A stretch of DNA of 5,556 bases from Marinosulfonomonas sp. (GTDB lineage: Bacteria > Pseudomonadota > Alphaproteobacteria > Rhodobacterales > Rhodobacteraceae), in contig JALSJL010000062.1 of NCBI GenBank assembly GCA_026989405.1, positions 1-5,556 on the forward strand, read 5' to 3'. This document shows, piece after piece, positions 1 to 5,058 of the stretch. The translations under genes and the position numbers were made by a program. Under the pieces are notes generated by a model. The model saw only the letters and a list, made by a program, of their open reading frames with translations, was not told the DNA's origin and did not search any database. Each line of letters starts with the position of its first letter. Within the stretch, counting starts at the first letter, position 1.

Positions 1-949
1 TGTTGTTCACCTGTACAGGTTCGGGCAGGGCGTCATGGGTGTGGCCGGTCAGGATCACGTCGATGCCGTCGATTTCACCGGCCAGCTTGCGGTCGACGTC
101 AAAGCCGTTGTGCGACAACAGCACAACGCATTCGGCGCCCGCCGCACGCACCTCGGCCACCACCTCGGCCATCCGTTCCTGGCGGATGCCGAAGGACAGG
201 CCAGGGAACATCCAGCCGGGGTTCGCGACCGGCATGTAGGGAAAGGCCTGGCCGATCACCGCCACCTTCACGCCGCCCCGCTCATACATCTTGTAGGGCT
301 CGTAGGCCGGTTCATCCCATTCCTTGTCGTAGATATTTGCCCCGAGGAACGGAAAATTCAGTTCGTTATCAACGATTTCGGTGACCCGGTCGATGCCGAG
401 CGTGAATTCCCAATGCGAGGTCATGGCCTCGACGCCAAGCAGGTTCATGGCATTCACCATGTCCTGCCCCTCGGTCTTGAGCGCGGTGTAGCTGCCCTGC
501 CAGGTGTCGCCGCCATCCAGGATCAGCGCGTCCTGGCGGTCGGCCCGGATCGACTTGACGACGGTCGCCGCCCGGTCGATGCCGCCGATGCGCCCATAGC
601 TGCGCGCCAGCGCCACGAAATCATCATAGGTCAGGGCGTAGTGCAGCGGCGAGCCGTCCTGGATGCCATACATCCGGCGAAACTCGGCCCCCGTGATGTG
701 CGGCGGCAGCCCCTTTTGCGCCCCGACACCGATGTTGATCTCGGGTTCGCGAAAATACACCGGCCTGAGTTGCGCATGCATGTCGGTGATGTGAATCAGC
801 GTCAGATTGCCGAAGGTGTCAAATTCGAGCAACTGCTCCTGGGTCAGCGCCTGTTGGGCGGCCAGCCGTGACCAGTTGCCAAAGCCGGAAGCCCCGACAA
901 GGGCCGAAGCCGCCATCGACACTTGCAGGAAATCACGCCGAGAAATCAT
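1..949 (-). CDS. soxB: SoxB thiosulfohydrolase, N-terminal 316 residues (gene continues past the left edge)
   Basis: SoxB is the periplasmic dimanganese hydrolase that releases sulfate from the S-sulfonate on the SoxY cysteine. The start is the ATG at 949-947, which opens with a near-ideal twin-arginine signal (SRRDFLQ, residues 3-9, then a short hydrophobic run). This fits Tat export of a folded metalloenzyme. Metallophosphatase motifs follow in order: D56-M-H58, GGD 146-148 (continuing TWQGS), SHWEFT at 178-183 where 5'-nucleotidases have GNH[D/E], LSHNG at 279-283, and GHTH 302-305. The H-W-E replacement of the nucleotidase motif is typical of SoxB and argues against a plain 5'-nucleotidase. 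The frame is open to base 1. SoxB is usually about 560 residues, so a little over half is visible. An 89-bp gap with a terminator-like hairpin separates it from soxA. The Shine-Dalgarno is poor (a GGGG run about 8 bases upstream). The truncation is only the window edge. Confidence 0.96.
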   Translation of the reverse strand, partial: MISRRDFLQVSMAASALVGASGFGNWSRLAAQQALTQEQLLEFDTFGNLTLIHITDMHAQLRPVYFREPEINIGVGAQKGLPPHITGAEFRRMYGIQDGSPLHYALTYDDFVALARSYGRIGGIDRAATVVKSIRADRQDALILDGGDTWQGSYTALKTEGQDMVNAMNLLGVEAMTSHWEFTLGIDRVTEIVDNELNFPFLGANIYDKEWDEPAYEPYKMYERGGVKVAVIGQAFPYMPVANPGWMFPGLSFGIRQERMAEVVAEVRAAGAECVVLLSHNGFDVDRKLAGEIDGIDVILTGHTHDALPEPVQVNN

Positions 950-985
950 GTGGGAACCCCATTTTCGCAGGTTGTCAAAAACAGA

Positions 986-1009
986 CCTTCCCCGCTGAAG
1001 CGGGGAAGG
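986..1009 (-). terminator. Hairpin with T-run between soxA and soxB (possible attenuator)
   Basis: A perfect 10-bp inverted repeat (986-995 and 1000-1009, arm CCTTCCCCGC) encloses a four-base loop. Read on the transcribed minus strand it is followed by TCTGTTTTTG. A GC-rich stem plus a short T-run is the form of an intrinsic terminator. It lies 30 bases after the soxA stop and 36 before the soxB start, inside what is otherwise one operon. The inference is therefore partial termination or 3'-end protection of the soxXYZA message rather than full termination. The five-T tract is interrupted by a G near the stem, which would weaken it. Confidence 0.65.
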
Positions 1010-1038
1010 CCAGGATCATCGCAACTGTTTTGCCGGTC

Positions 1039-1875
1039 TTAGTTGCGCACGGAAGGCGATTCGACCGACAGGCCGGCGCCACGGGACGCCAGATACAACT
1101 CGAGCGCGCGGAACTCTTCCGAGCCTTCCTTGAAGGGCTTGGCCCGGATGTTCTTCATGCAGCCCTTGAAGCGCCCGTGGATCGAGTTCAGCTTGGCGTT
1201 CTTCAACCGGTAGGTCGGGAAGCCGTTGATCTGGCCCTGGCTCAGACGGTCGGCGCGGATCATCTTGCCGAAGTTGTCTTCGTGACAGTTGGCGCAGGCC
1301 ATGTCGAGCTGACCGACACGGGTGTAATACAGCTCTTTGCCGCGCTCCCAGAACGGAGCCGCGTCGCCGTCGATCTTGACGTCGACCGGCATGCCGCGCG
1401 ACTGCAGCGAGATCAGGCCAACGACCGAGGTCATCTCGCCGCCCGACCATTTCCAGGGCTCTGCGCCCATGTAGTTGACGCGCATGTCGTTCACGATGTC
1501 TTCCATCGTCTGGACCTTGCCATCGACCACCCGCGGCATGCTGGCGCGAAGCCCGGCAAATTCGGCCACGTCTTCATGGCAGGACGCGCAGGATTTGCCC
1601 TCTGAGCCGTCGACCTCGTTGAAAAGGTCGATCCCTTTGTCGATGAAAACGAACGCCGGATTGTCGAAATCGTCCAGCTCCAGCGCCTGTGTTTCCGCAG
1701 AGCGGAACAGCCAGCCGGACATGACCTTGTCCAGGTGTTCCACATAGTCCGGCGCCGGCGCCGCGAGGATGAGTTCAACCCCGTCGATTTCAATTCTCTC
1801 GTGGCCGTCTGCCAGTGACGCGCCGGCGCTGAGTGCCAGTGCCGATGCCGCCAATAGCGTCATGGTGATCTTCAT
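1039..1875 (-). CDS. soxA: SoxA, two-heme c-type cytochrome subunit of SoxXA
   Basis: SoxA (278 aa) pairs with SoxX in the periplasmic cytochrome that conjugates thiosulfate to the SoxY cysteine, passing electrons to a small c-type cytochrome. A Sec signal spans residues 1-22 (cleavage near SLA|DG). Two heme attachment sites are visible, CASCH 96-100 and CANCH 194-198. C239 in HGRFKGCMKNIRA is the conserved active-site cysteine that carries a persulfide and ligates the C-terminal heme. Other family signatures are FDNPAFVF (70-77), SLQSRGMPV (157-164), YYTRVGQLDM (183-192) and GQINGFPTYRL (214-224). An AGGGAGGAAA ribosome site precedes the ATG. Oddity: there is no cysteine between C99 and C194, whereas diheme SoxA normally has one there as the sixth ligand of heme 1; M131 appears to occupy that place. 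Length is normal and the frame intact. It follows soxZ by 51 bp. Confidence 0.97.
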   Translation of the reverse strand: MKITMTLLAASALALSAGASLADGHERIEIDGVELILAAPAPDYVEHLDKVMSGWLFRSAETQALELDDFDNPAFVFIDKGIDLFNEVDGSEGKSCASCHEDVAEFAGLRASMPRVVDGKVQTMEDIVNDMRVNYMGAEPWKWSGGEMTSVVGLISLQSRGMPVDVKIDGDAAPFWERGKELYYTRVGQLDMACANCHEDNFGKMIRADRLSQGQINGFPTYRLKNAKLNSIHGRFKGCMKNIRAKPFKEGSEEFRALELYLASRGAGLSVESPSVRN

Positions 1876-1880
1876 TCGGC

Positions 1881-1890
1881 TTTCCTCCCT
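1881..1890 (-). promoter_or_regulatory. Ribosome binding site of soxA
   Basis: Minus-strand AGGGAGGAAA ends five bases before the soxA ATG. The same ten bases precede soxX. This site fixes the soxA start and suggests that the two partner subunits are translated at similar strength. Confidence 0.7.
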
Positions 1891-1915
1891 GTTCTTTTTC
1901 TTGGTTCAGCCGTGT

Positions 1916-1938
1916 GCCGTCTCCGGTCAGGAGACCGC
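1916..1938 (-). other. Small dyad spanning the soxZ stop codon
   Basis: Arms 1916-1924 and 1930-1938 pair with one internal mismatch (core GTCTCC / GGAGAC, loop of five bases containing the soxZ stop). No T-run follows on the transcribed strand, so it is not an intrinsic terminator. It could protect a processed soxXYZ transcript or be chance. Function is not shown. Confidence 0.25.
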
Positions 1939-2256
1939 GATTTCCTTCGAGGCTTCGTAAACGCTGCCGTCGTCATCATACCAGGTGAACTTGAATTCGC
2001 CCGACTCCGGAACCTTGGCCTTGAACTCAAAGAACGGGTTGGTCGAAATCGCCGGTTCCATCGTGATGTCGATCACGTTCTCGCCGTTGAAATCACAGGT
2101 GAACCTGTTGATGATCGAGCGCGGAATCTTGTTGCCGTCGCTGTCCTTGCGATTGCCTGATTCCATCTTGTGGCTGATCAGGGTCTTGATCGTGATCACG
2201 TCCCCGGCCGCAGCCGTTTTCGGGACTTTCACGCGGGGTTTTACACCTTTTGCCAT
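1927..2256 (-). CDS. soxZ: SoxZ, partner subunit of the SoxYZ sulfur carrier
   Basis: SoxZ (109 aa) forms the heterodimer with SoxY that carries sulfur intermediates on the SoxY C-terminal arm between SoxXA, SoxB and SoxCD. The protein has the expected all-beta form with no signal peptide and no membrane segment. It is understood to reach the periplasm by co-export with Tat-dependent SoxY. Recognisable blocks are the start MAKGVKPRVKVP, then GDVITIKTLISHKMESG (18-34), IPRSIINRFTCDFNG (44-58), the NPFFEFKAKVPESG block (73-86) and FTWYDDDG (89-96). One cysteine is present (C54), away from the end and not catalytic. The ATG at 2256-2254 has an AAGGAG site about 10 bases upstream. The gene begins only 20 bp after the soxY stop, consistent with tight co-expression at equal stoichiometry. 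Length is typical. Confidence 0.97.
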   Translation of the reverse strand: MAKGVKPRVKVPKTAAAGDVITIKTLISHKMESGNRKDSDGNKIPRSIINRFTCDFNGENVIDITMEPAISTNPFFEFKAKVPESGEFKFTWYDDDGSVYEASKEIAVS

Positions 2257-2276
2257 TGTCTGCTATCTCCTTCAGG

Positions 2277-2696
2277 TCAGCCGCCGCAGCCGCCGATTGT
2301 CACTTTTACGGTTTGCGAGGCCTTGCCAAAGCTGCCGTCCGGCATCTTGGCGATTGCAATCACTTCCTGGGTGCCGGCCAGCCTGATACGGGTTGCCGCC
2401 GACTGGGCCCCGGCCAACGGGCCGAAATTGAAGGTGGCAACACCCGGCGACGGGTTGCCGGTGGCAATCAGCAGGATGGCAGCCGCGCCCGGAGCGTCGA
2501 CAGACACGGGAACCGTGTTGCCGTTCTCGGCGATTTCCGGGGCTGTCAGCGAGACGCCGCCCTCGGCGATATCGGCGCCGCCGGTGAATGCCGCAATCAC
2601 CTCATCAGTGGTTGCCGCCATGGCCCGCAACGGCAGGAACGAAGCAGCGGTTGCGCCCAGCCCCAGCGCCAAGGCATCGCGTCGTGTAAACTTCAT
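2277..2696 (-). CDS. soxY: SoxY, sulfur-carrier subunit with C-terminal GGCGG arm
   Basis: SoxY (139 aa) is the covalent sulfur carrier of the Sox pathway; thiosulfate is attached to the cysteine of its flexible C-terminal arm. That arm is plain here: the protein ends in VTIGGCGG with C137 the only cysteine. The N-terminus is a Tat-type signal (FTRRDALALG, residues 3-12, then a hydrophobic stretch, cleavage near AMA at 25-27). The mature part is an immunoglobulin-like beta domain with family text such as NGNTVPVSVDAP (58-69) and FNFGP (89-93). The start is the ATG at 2696-2694, with GAGGGAGA upstream and the twin arginine at positions 5-6. A GTG 12 codons earlier that overlaps the soxX stop is less likely. 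The gene is 32 bp after soxX and 20 bp before soxZ. Confidence 0.97.
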   Translation of the reverse strand: MKFTRRDALALGLGATAASFLPLRAMAATTDEVIAAFTGGADIAEGGVSLTAPEIAENGNTVPVSVDAPGAAAILLIATGNPSPGVATFNFGPLAGAQSAATRIRLAGTQEVIAIAKMPDGSFGKASQTVKVTIGGCGG

Positions 2697-2705
2697 GATA
2701 GTGGG

Positions 2706-2713
2706 TCTCCCTC
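2706..2713 (-). promoter_or_regulatory. Ribosome binding site deciding the soxY start
   Basis: Minus-strand GAGGGAGA lies nine bases before the ATG at 2696-2694. It favours this start over the in-frame GTG at 2732-2730, which would push the twin-arginine motif to residues 17-18. Confidence 0.6.
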
Positions 2714-2728
2714 GGTAAATGCGTGCCG

Positions 2729-3178
2729 TCACTCTTTGAGCGTCAGCAGGTAGGCCACGACATCTTCGACTTCCTGAGCCGACAGGATCGTTTTGCCCTT
2801 GAACTTGTCCAGCGGCCGCACAAAGCCATCGGCCCGGTAGAACGCTGGCATGATGGTGCCGTCGAAGGTCATCTTGGAATTGACAAGCATGCCCCGAAGA
2901 TGGGCTTCGTCCATGCGATCGGCGACGTGGTCAAGCGACGGACCGATTTCACCGTGGAACGGCTGGTCTTCCATGTCCGAATTGGCGTGGCACGCCAGGC
3001 AATTGCCCTTTTTCCGGTTCAAGAACACCTTGCGGCCGTTTTCCGCGTCGCCCGCGACACCGGTCAGTGACTGCAAGACCGAGCCATCCTGAAATGCGAC
3101 TTCCTGTGGCGCAACCTCGGCTGCAGATGCAGCCCCCGCCAGCAAAAACGACGCAAGCATTACGCTTGTGTGCTTCAT
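2729..3178 (-). CDS. soxX: SoxX, monoheme c-type cytochrome subunit of SoxXA
   Basis: SoxX (149 aa) is the electron-accepting subunit of the periplasmic SoxXA complex. It takes electrons from thiosulfate coupling at SoxA and passes them to a small electron-carrier cytochrome. A Sec signal spans residues 1-19 (ASA|AEV). The single heme site is C60-LA-C63-H64. M110, in GTIMPAFY, is the expected distal heme ligand. GEIGPSL (76-82) and the closing helix QEVEDVVAYLLTL (135-147) are class I cytochrome c features. The start ATG at 3178-3176 is preceded by AGGGAGGAAA four bp upstream. This is the first gene after the soxW-soxX gap and appears to have its own promoter and SoxR operator, so soxXYZAB can be switched separately from soxVW. 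Length and heme residues are normal. Confidence 0.97.
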   Translation of the reverse strand: MKHTSVMLASFLLAGAASAAEVAPQEVAFQDGSVLQSLTGVAGDAENGRKVFLNRKKGNCLACHANSDMEDQPFHGEIGPSLDHVADRMDEAHLRGMLVNSKMTFDGTIMPAFYRADGFVRPLDKFKGKTILSAQEVEDVVAYLLTLKE

Positions 3179-3179
3179 G

Positions 3180-3189
3180 TTTCCTCCCT
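3180..3189 (-). promoter_or_regulatory. Ribosome binding site of soxX
   Basis: Minus-strand AGGGAGGAAA ends one base before the soxX ATG, placing GGAGG four bases upstream. It is a strong site, identical over ten bases to that of soxA. Confidence 0.7.
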
Positions 3190-3248
3190 GGATTTTATTT
3201 TTATCGAGTGGTTGAAACCAGCCTAACCGATGGGTCGGCGTTCTGGCA

Positions 3249-3276
3249 ACTATAAATTCATATAGTCGAATGGCAG
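3249..3276 (-). promoter_or_regulatory. Predicted sigma-70-type promoter of soxXYZAB
   Basis: On the minus strand CTGCCA (3276-3271, four of six matches to TTGACA) is followed after 16 bases by TATAGT (3254-3249, five of six matches to TATAAT). Transcription would start near 3242, giving a leader of about 65 nt to soxX. The 119-bp gap between soxW and soxX is otherwise empty. The exact palindrome at 3256-3271 fills its spacer. The prediction is by eye; no start site is known. Confidence 0.55.
3256..3271. promoter_or_regulatory. Candidate SoxR operator ATTC-N8-GAAT in the soxW-soxX gap
   Basis: The 16-bp sequence ATTCATATAGTCGAAT is an exact ATTC-N8-GAAT inverted repeat. This is the form I recall for operators of SqrR/BigR-type ArsR repressors, the group to which this window's SoxR belongs. 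In Paracoccus pantotrophus SoxR is reported to bind both the soxS-soxV and the soxW-soxX gaps, and this site lies in the second. Its position between the predicted -10 and -35 boxes of soxX would block RNA polymerase. The repeat is seen directly; SoxR binding is inferred. Confidence 0.65.
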
Positions 3277-3297
3277 ATTGCGTCAGGCGCGGGCGGA

Positions 3298-3870
3298 TCA
3301 GTTCAGGCCGCGCTCGGTCAACCTGCGGGCATGATACTTCTGGAAACTCTCGTCACCTTCATAGCCTTTCTGGACGACCCATTCCATCAGATGGCCGGTT
3401 GTGTATTTCCCGAAAGCACCGGGGATGGTGGCCACGGCAGCCTGCGCGCCCGAAACGGTTTCGGGAACCGATTCGGGGAAAAACATCATGGTGGGCGTGA
3501 ACAGAAGGCCCCATTTGCGGGCCAGTTCCTTTTCGCTCAGAACCTCGCCGTCGAAATCGGTCACTTCGACATCGCCGAACATGTTGAGCTGCACCACGAA
3601 AAAGTTCTCGTGGATCATGTCGTGGATTTCCGGCAGCGGGAACACCTCTTCGTGCATCTTGTTGCAGTAGATGCAGCCGCGCTGCTCGACGATGATCATC
3701 AGGCGCTTGCCCTCGGTATTGGCCTCGGCCAGATCTTCGCGCAGGTCCTTGAAGGTGTCGCGCATCCAGTCGGTCTTGTGCAGACCGTCGTCGCCCATCA
3801 CCGCCGGGCCATGCGCCAGAGCCGGGCCGGCCAGCATGAGCGCCGCGATCATTGCCAGGATTTTCCGCAT
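3298..3870 (-). CDS. soxW: SoxW, periplasmic thioredoxin-like protein
   Basis: SoxW (190 aa) is a periplasmic thioredoxin that receives electrons from the membrane protein SoxV and keeps Sox proteins or other periplasmic thiols reduced. A Sec signal spans residues 1-19 (GPALA|HG). The thioredoxin-like domain carries the redox pair in RGC66-IY-C69 and the cis-proline at P126 (FTPT, 124-127), with a strand MIIVEQ just before the motif. The start ATG at 3870-3868 has GGGAG about seven bases upstream and lies 11 bp after the soxV stop, so soxVW are co-transcribed and perhaps coupled. The reading frame stays open far upstream inside soxV, but that part is antisense-free shadow sequence without a signal peptide. 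In Paracoccus, SoxW is reported as dispensable for thiosulfate growth. The C-terminus is rich in charge, which is usual. Confidence 0.93.
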   Translation of the reverse strand: MRKILAMIAALMLAGPALAHGPAVMGDDGLHKTDWMRDTFKDLREDLAEANTEGKRLMIIVEQRGCIYCNKMHEEVFPLPEIHDMIHENFFVVQLNMFGDVEVTDFDGEVLSEKELARKWGLLFTPTMMFFPESVPETVSGAQAAVATIPGAFGKYTTGHLMEWVVQKGYEGDESFQKYHARRLTERGLN

Positions 3871-3881
3871 CGTGTTTCTCC

Positions 3882-4622
3882 CTATCCGATCCGGCTGAAC
3901 ACCGGGAATGTCTGAAGCAGCCAGTTGCCGATCAGGTTGACGGTGCCGGTCGCAATCATGATACCGAAAATGATCAGCAACAGCCCCATGATTTTTTCGA
4001 CAACGCCAAGATGGCGGCGAAACCGCGCCATGAAGCGCATGAACGGGCCGATGAAAAGCGCCGCAATCACGAAGGGCAGCGTCATGCCGAAGCCGTAGAC
4101 GAACAGCAGCCACATGCCCTGTGTCGCGCTTTCCTGGCCGGCGGCGGTAAACAGGATGGCCGCCAGAACCGGCCCGACGCAGGGCGTCCAGCCGAAGGCG
4201 AAGGCCAGCCCGATCAGGTAGGCGCCGAAATAGCTGAGGTTCGAGGTTTCGCCGGCATCGGCGCGAAACTGACGGTAGAGCATGCCGATCTTGATGACCC
4301 CGAGAAAGTGCAGCCCCATCAGGATGATGATCGCCGCCGCGACATAGCGCAACACGCCAAACCACTGGTTCACCAGCTGCCCGAAGGCCGTGGCCCCCGC
4401 CCCGAGCCCCATGAAGATCGTGATCACACCGGCGGCAAACAGAAGCGCCGAAATGAAGGCGCGCATCCGCACCGCCGGGCTGAGCGACACCTCGGCCGTG
4501 ATGTGGTTCATCGAGACCCCCGCCAGGTAACTGAGATAAAACGGCACGATCGGCAGCACGCAGGGCGACAGGAACGACAGGAGACCGGCAATCAGTGCGC
4601 CCACGGATGTAACGTCGAACAT
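3882..4622 (-). CDS. soxV: SoxV, CcdA/DsbD-type membrane thiol electron transporter
   Basis: SoxV (246 aa) moves reducing equivalents from cytoplasmic thioredoxin across the inner membrane to periplasmic thioredoxins (SoxW, and by inference SoxS). It is a six-helix CcdA-family protein; hydrophobic segments lie at about residues 5-35, 54-80, 88-112, 131-161, 170-194 and 207-236. Both redox cysteines of the family are present in their usual settings: SPC21VLP in the first helix and GWTPC148VGP in the fourth. The internal similarity of these two proline-flanked motifs reflects the pseudo-repeat of the family. The start ATG at 4622-4620 has AAGGAAGG about seven bases upstream and is the first gene of the minus-strand unit, facing soxS. 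A cytochrome c biogenesis CcdA is the alternative by family, but the sox context decides for SoxV. Confidence 0.93.
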   Translation of the reverse strand: MFDVTSVGALIAGLLSFLSPCVLPIVPFYLSYLAGVSMNHITAEVSLSPAVRMRAFISALLFAAGVITIFMGLGAGATAFGQLVNQWFGVLRYVAAAIIILMGLHFLGVIKIGMLYRQFRADAGETSNLSYFGAYLIGLAFAFGWTPCVGPVLAAILFTAAGQESATQGMWLLFVYGFGMTLPFVIAALFIGPFMRFMARFRRHLGVVEKIMGLLLIIFGIMIATGTVNLIGNWLLQTFPVFSRIG

Positions 4623-4635
4623 TTTCCGGCCTTCC

Positions 4636-4664
4636 TTGATCTATTCACATATTCACTTTAGATT
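4636..4664 (+). promoter_or_regulatory. Predicted promoter of soxS-soxR
   Basis: TTGATC (4636-4641) and TAGATT (4659-4664), each four of six to consensus, are 17 bases apart. Transcription would begin near 4671, about 25 nt before the soxS ATG at 4696. Its -10 box overlaps that of the opposing soxV promoter, so the two units would compete for or share control. The boxes are weak; placement is by eye. Confidence 0.4.
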
Positions 4665-4684
4665 GTTTGTAATCAAACCGTCAA
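4657..4684 (-). promoter_or_regulatory. Predicted promoter of soxVW
   Basis: On the minus strand TTGACG (4684-4679, five of six to consensus) is followed after 16 bases by TCTAAA (4662-4657, four of six). Transcription would start near 4650, about 28 nt before the soxV ATG. The candidate operator at 4662-4677 occupies the spacer, the same arrangement as at soxX. Confidence 0.5.
4662..4677. promoter_or_regulatory. Candidate second SoxR operator, degenerate, in the soxS-soxV gap
   Basis: ATTG-N8-CAAA (4662-4677) has the same 16-bp frame as the exact operator in the soxW-soxX gap, with three of four arm bases complementary. An alternative reading is the overlapping dyad GATT-N6-AATC (4661-4664 and 4671-4674), perfect in its arms. 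Either lies between the opposing promoters' boxes, where a repressor would control both units. This gap corresponds to the second SoxR-bound region reported in Paracoccus. The exact half-sites are uncertain. Confidence 0.4.
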
Positions 4685-4695
4685 TCGGATGGCCA

Positions 4696-5058
4696 ATGGT
4701 CTCTAGATTACTGATCTTTCTGGGCGCTGCATTGCTGGCTTTCGCAAGCCAGGCGGCAGAGCTGATCATGGTCGACCAGGACGGTTGTGTCTATTGCGAG
4801 CAGTGGGAAGAAGAGATCGGGCCGATCTATCCCAAGACCGCCGAAAGCGCGGTTGCCCCGCTGCGCCACATCGACATCTTCGACAAGGAACTCGAGACAC
4901 TCGACCTGGTGCGCGACGTGCATTTCACACCGACGTTCATCCTGGTCGAAGACGGGCGCGAACTGGCCCGGATCGAAGGCTACCCGGGCGAAGACTTCTT
5001 TTGGGGCCTGCTGGGGATGATGTTGGAAAAATACACACCCTTCGAGGGCGAATCATGA
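4696..5058 (+). CDS. soxS: SoxS, small periplasmic thioredoxin-like protein
   Basis: SoxS (120 aa) is a small periplasmic thioredoxin which in Paracoccus reactivates the SoxYZ carrier and is needed for full thiosulfate oxidation. Residues 1-20 form a clear Sec signal (cleavage near SQA|AEL). The redox pair is C31-VY-C34, immediately after VDQDG. The cis-proline is P79 in FTPTF (77-81). The body is short for a thioredoxin but typical for SoxS. The start chosen is ATG 4696, which begins the signal peptide directly. The frame is open back to a TTG at 4636, but that would add 20 residues and overlap the promoter. Only a weak GGATGG lies three bases upstream, so translation may be modest. The stop overlaps an ATG (ATGA) of a short ORF, with soxR further on. 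SoxW has a matching C-[I/V]-Y-C motif, consistent with a shared donor, SoxV. Confidence 0.92.
   Translation: MVSRLLIFLGAALLAFASQAAELIMVDQDGCVYCEQWEEEIGPIYPKTAESAVAPLRHIDIFDKELETLDLVRDVHFTPTFILVEDGRELARIEGYPGEDFFWGLLGMMLEKYTPFEGES

Noticed and set aside
35..871. Long plus-strand open frame opposite soxB
   Set aside because: Composition is histidine/arginine/aspartate rich with no recognisable domain. It is the antisense shadow of a GC-rich gene whose own frame shows every SoxB motif.
868..1605. 245-residue plus-strand open frame opposite soxA
   Set aside because: SoxA on the other strand has two heme motifs and a close family match. This frame has no supported start signal or domain.
2697..2732. 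GTG start for soxY overlapping the soxX stop
   Set aside because: It adds 12 residues before the twin-arginine motif, and a ribosome site lies just before the later ATG at 2696.
3871..4365. N-terminal extension of the soxW reading frame to 355 residues, suggesting a soxV-soxW fusion
   Set aside because: The extra part is an out-of-frame reading of soxV, arginine- and histidine-rich and without membrane segments. SoxW has its own ribosome site, ATG and signal peptide at 3870.
3852..4661. 269-residue plus-strand open frame opposite soxV
   Set aside because: It is extremely rich in charged residues, glutamine and histidine, as expected from reading the antisense of hydrophobic membrane helices. 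It has no motif and would cross the soxS promoter.
4636..4695. TTG start for soxS 20 codons upstream
   Set aside because: It would place polar residues before a clean Sec signal and would overlap the predicted -35 box. ATG 4696 begins the signal peptide directly.
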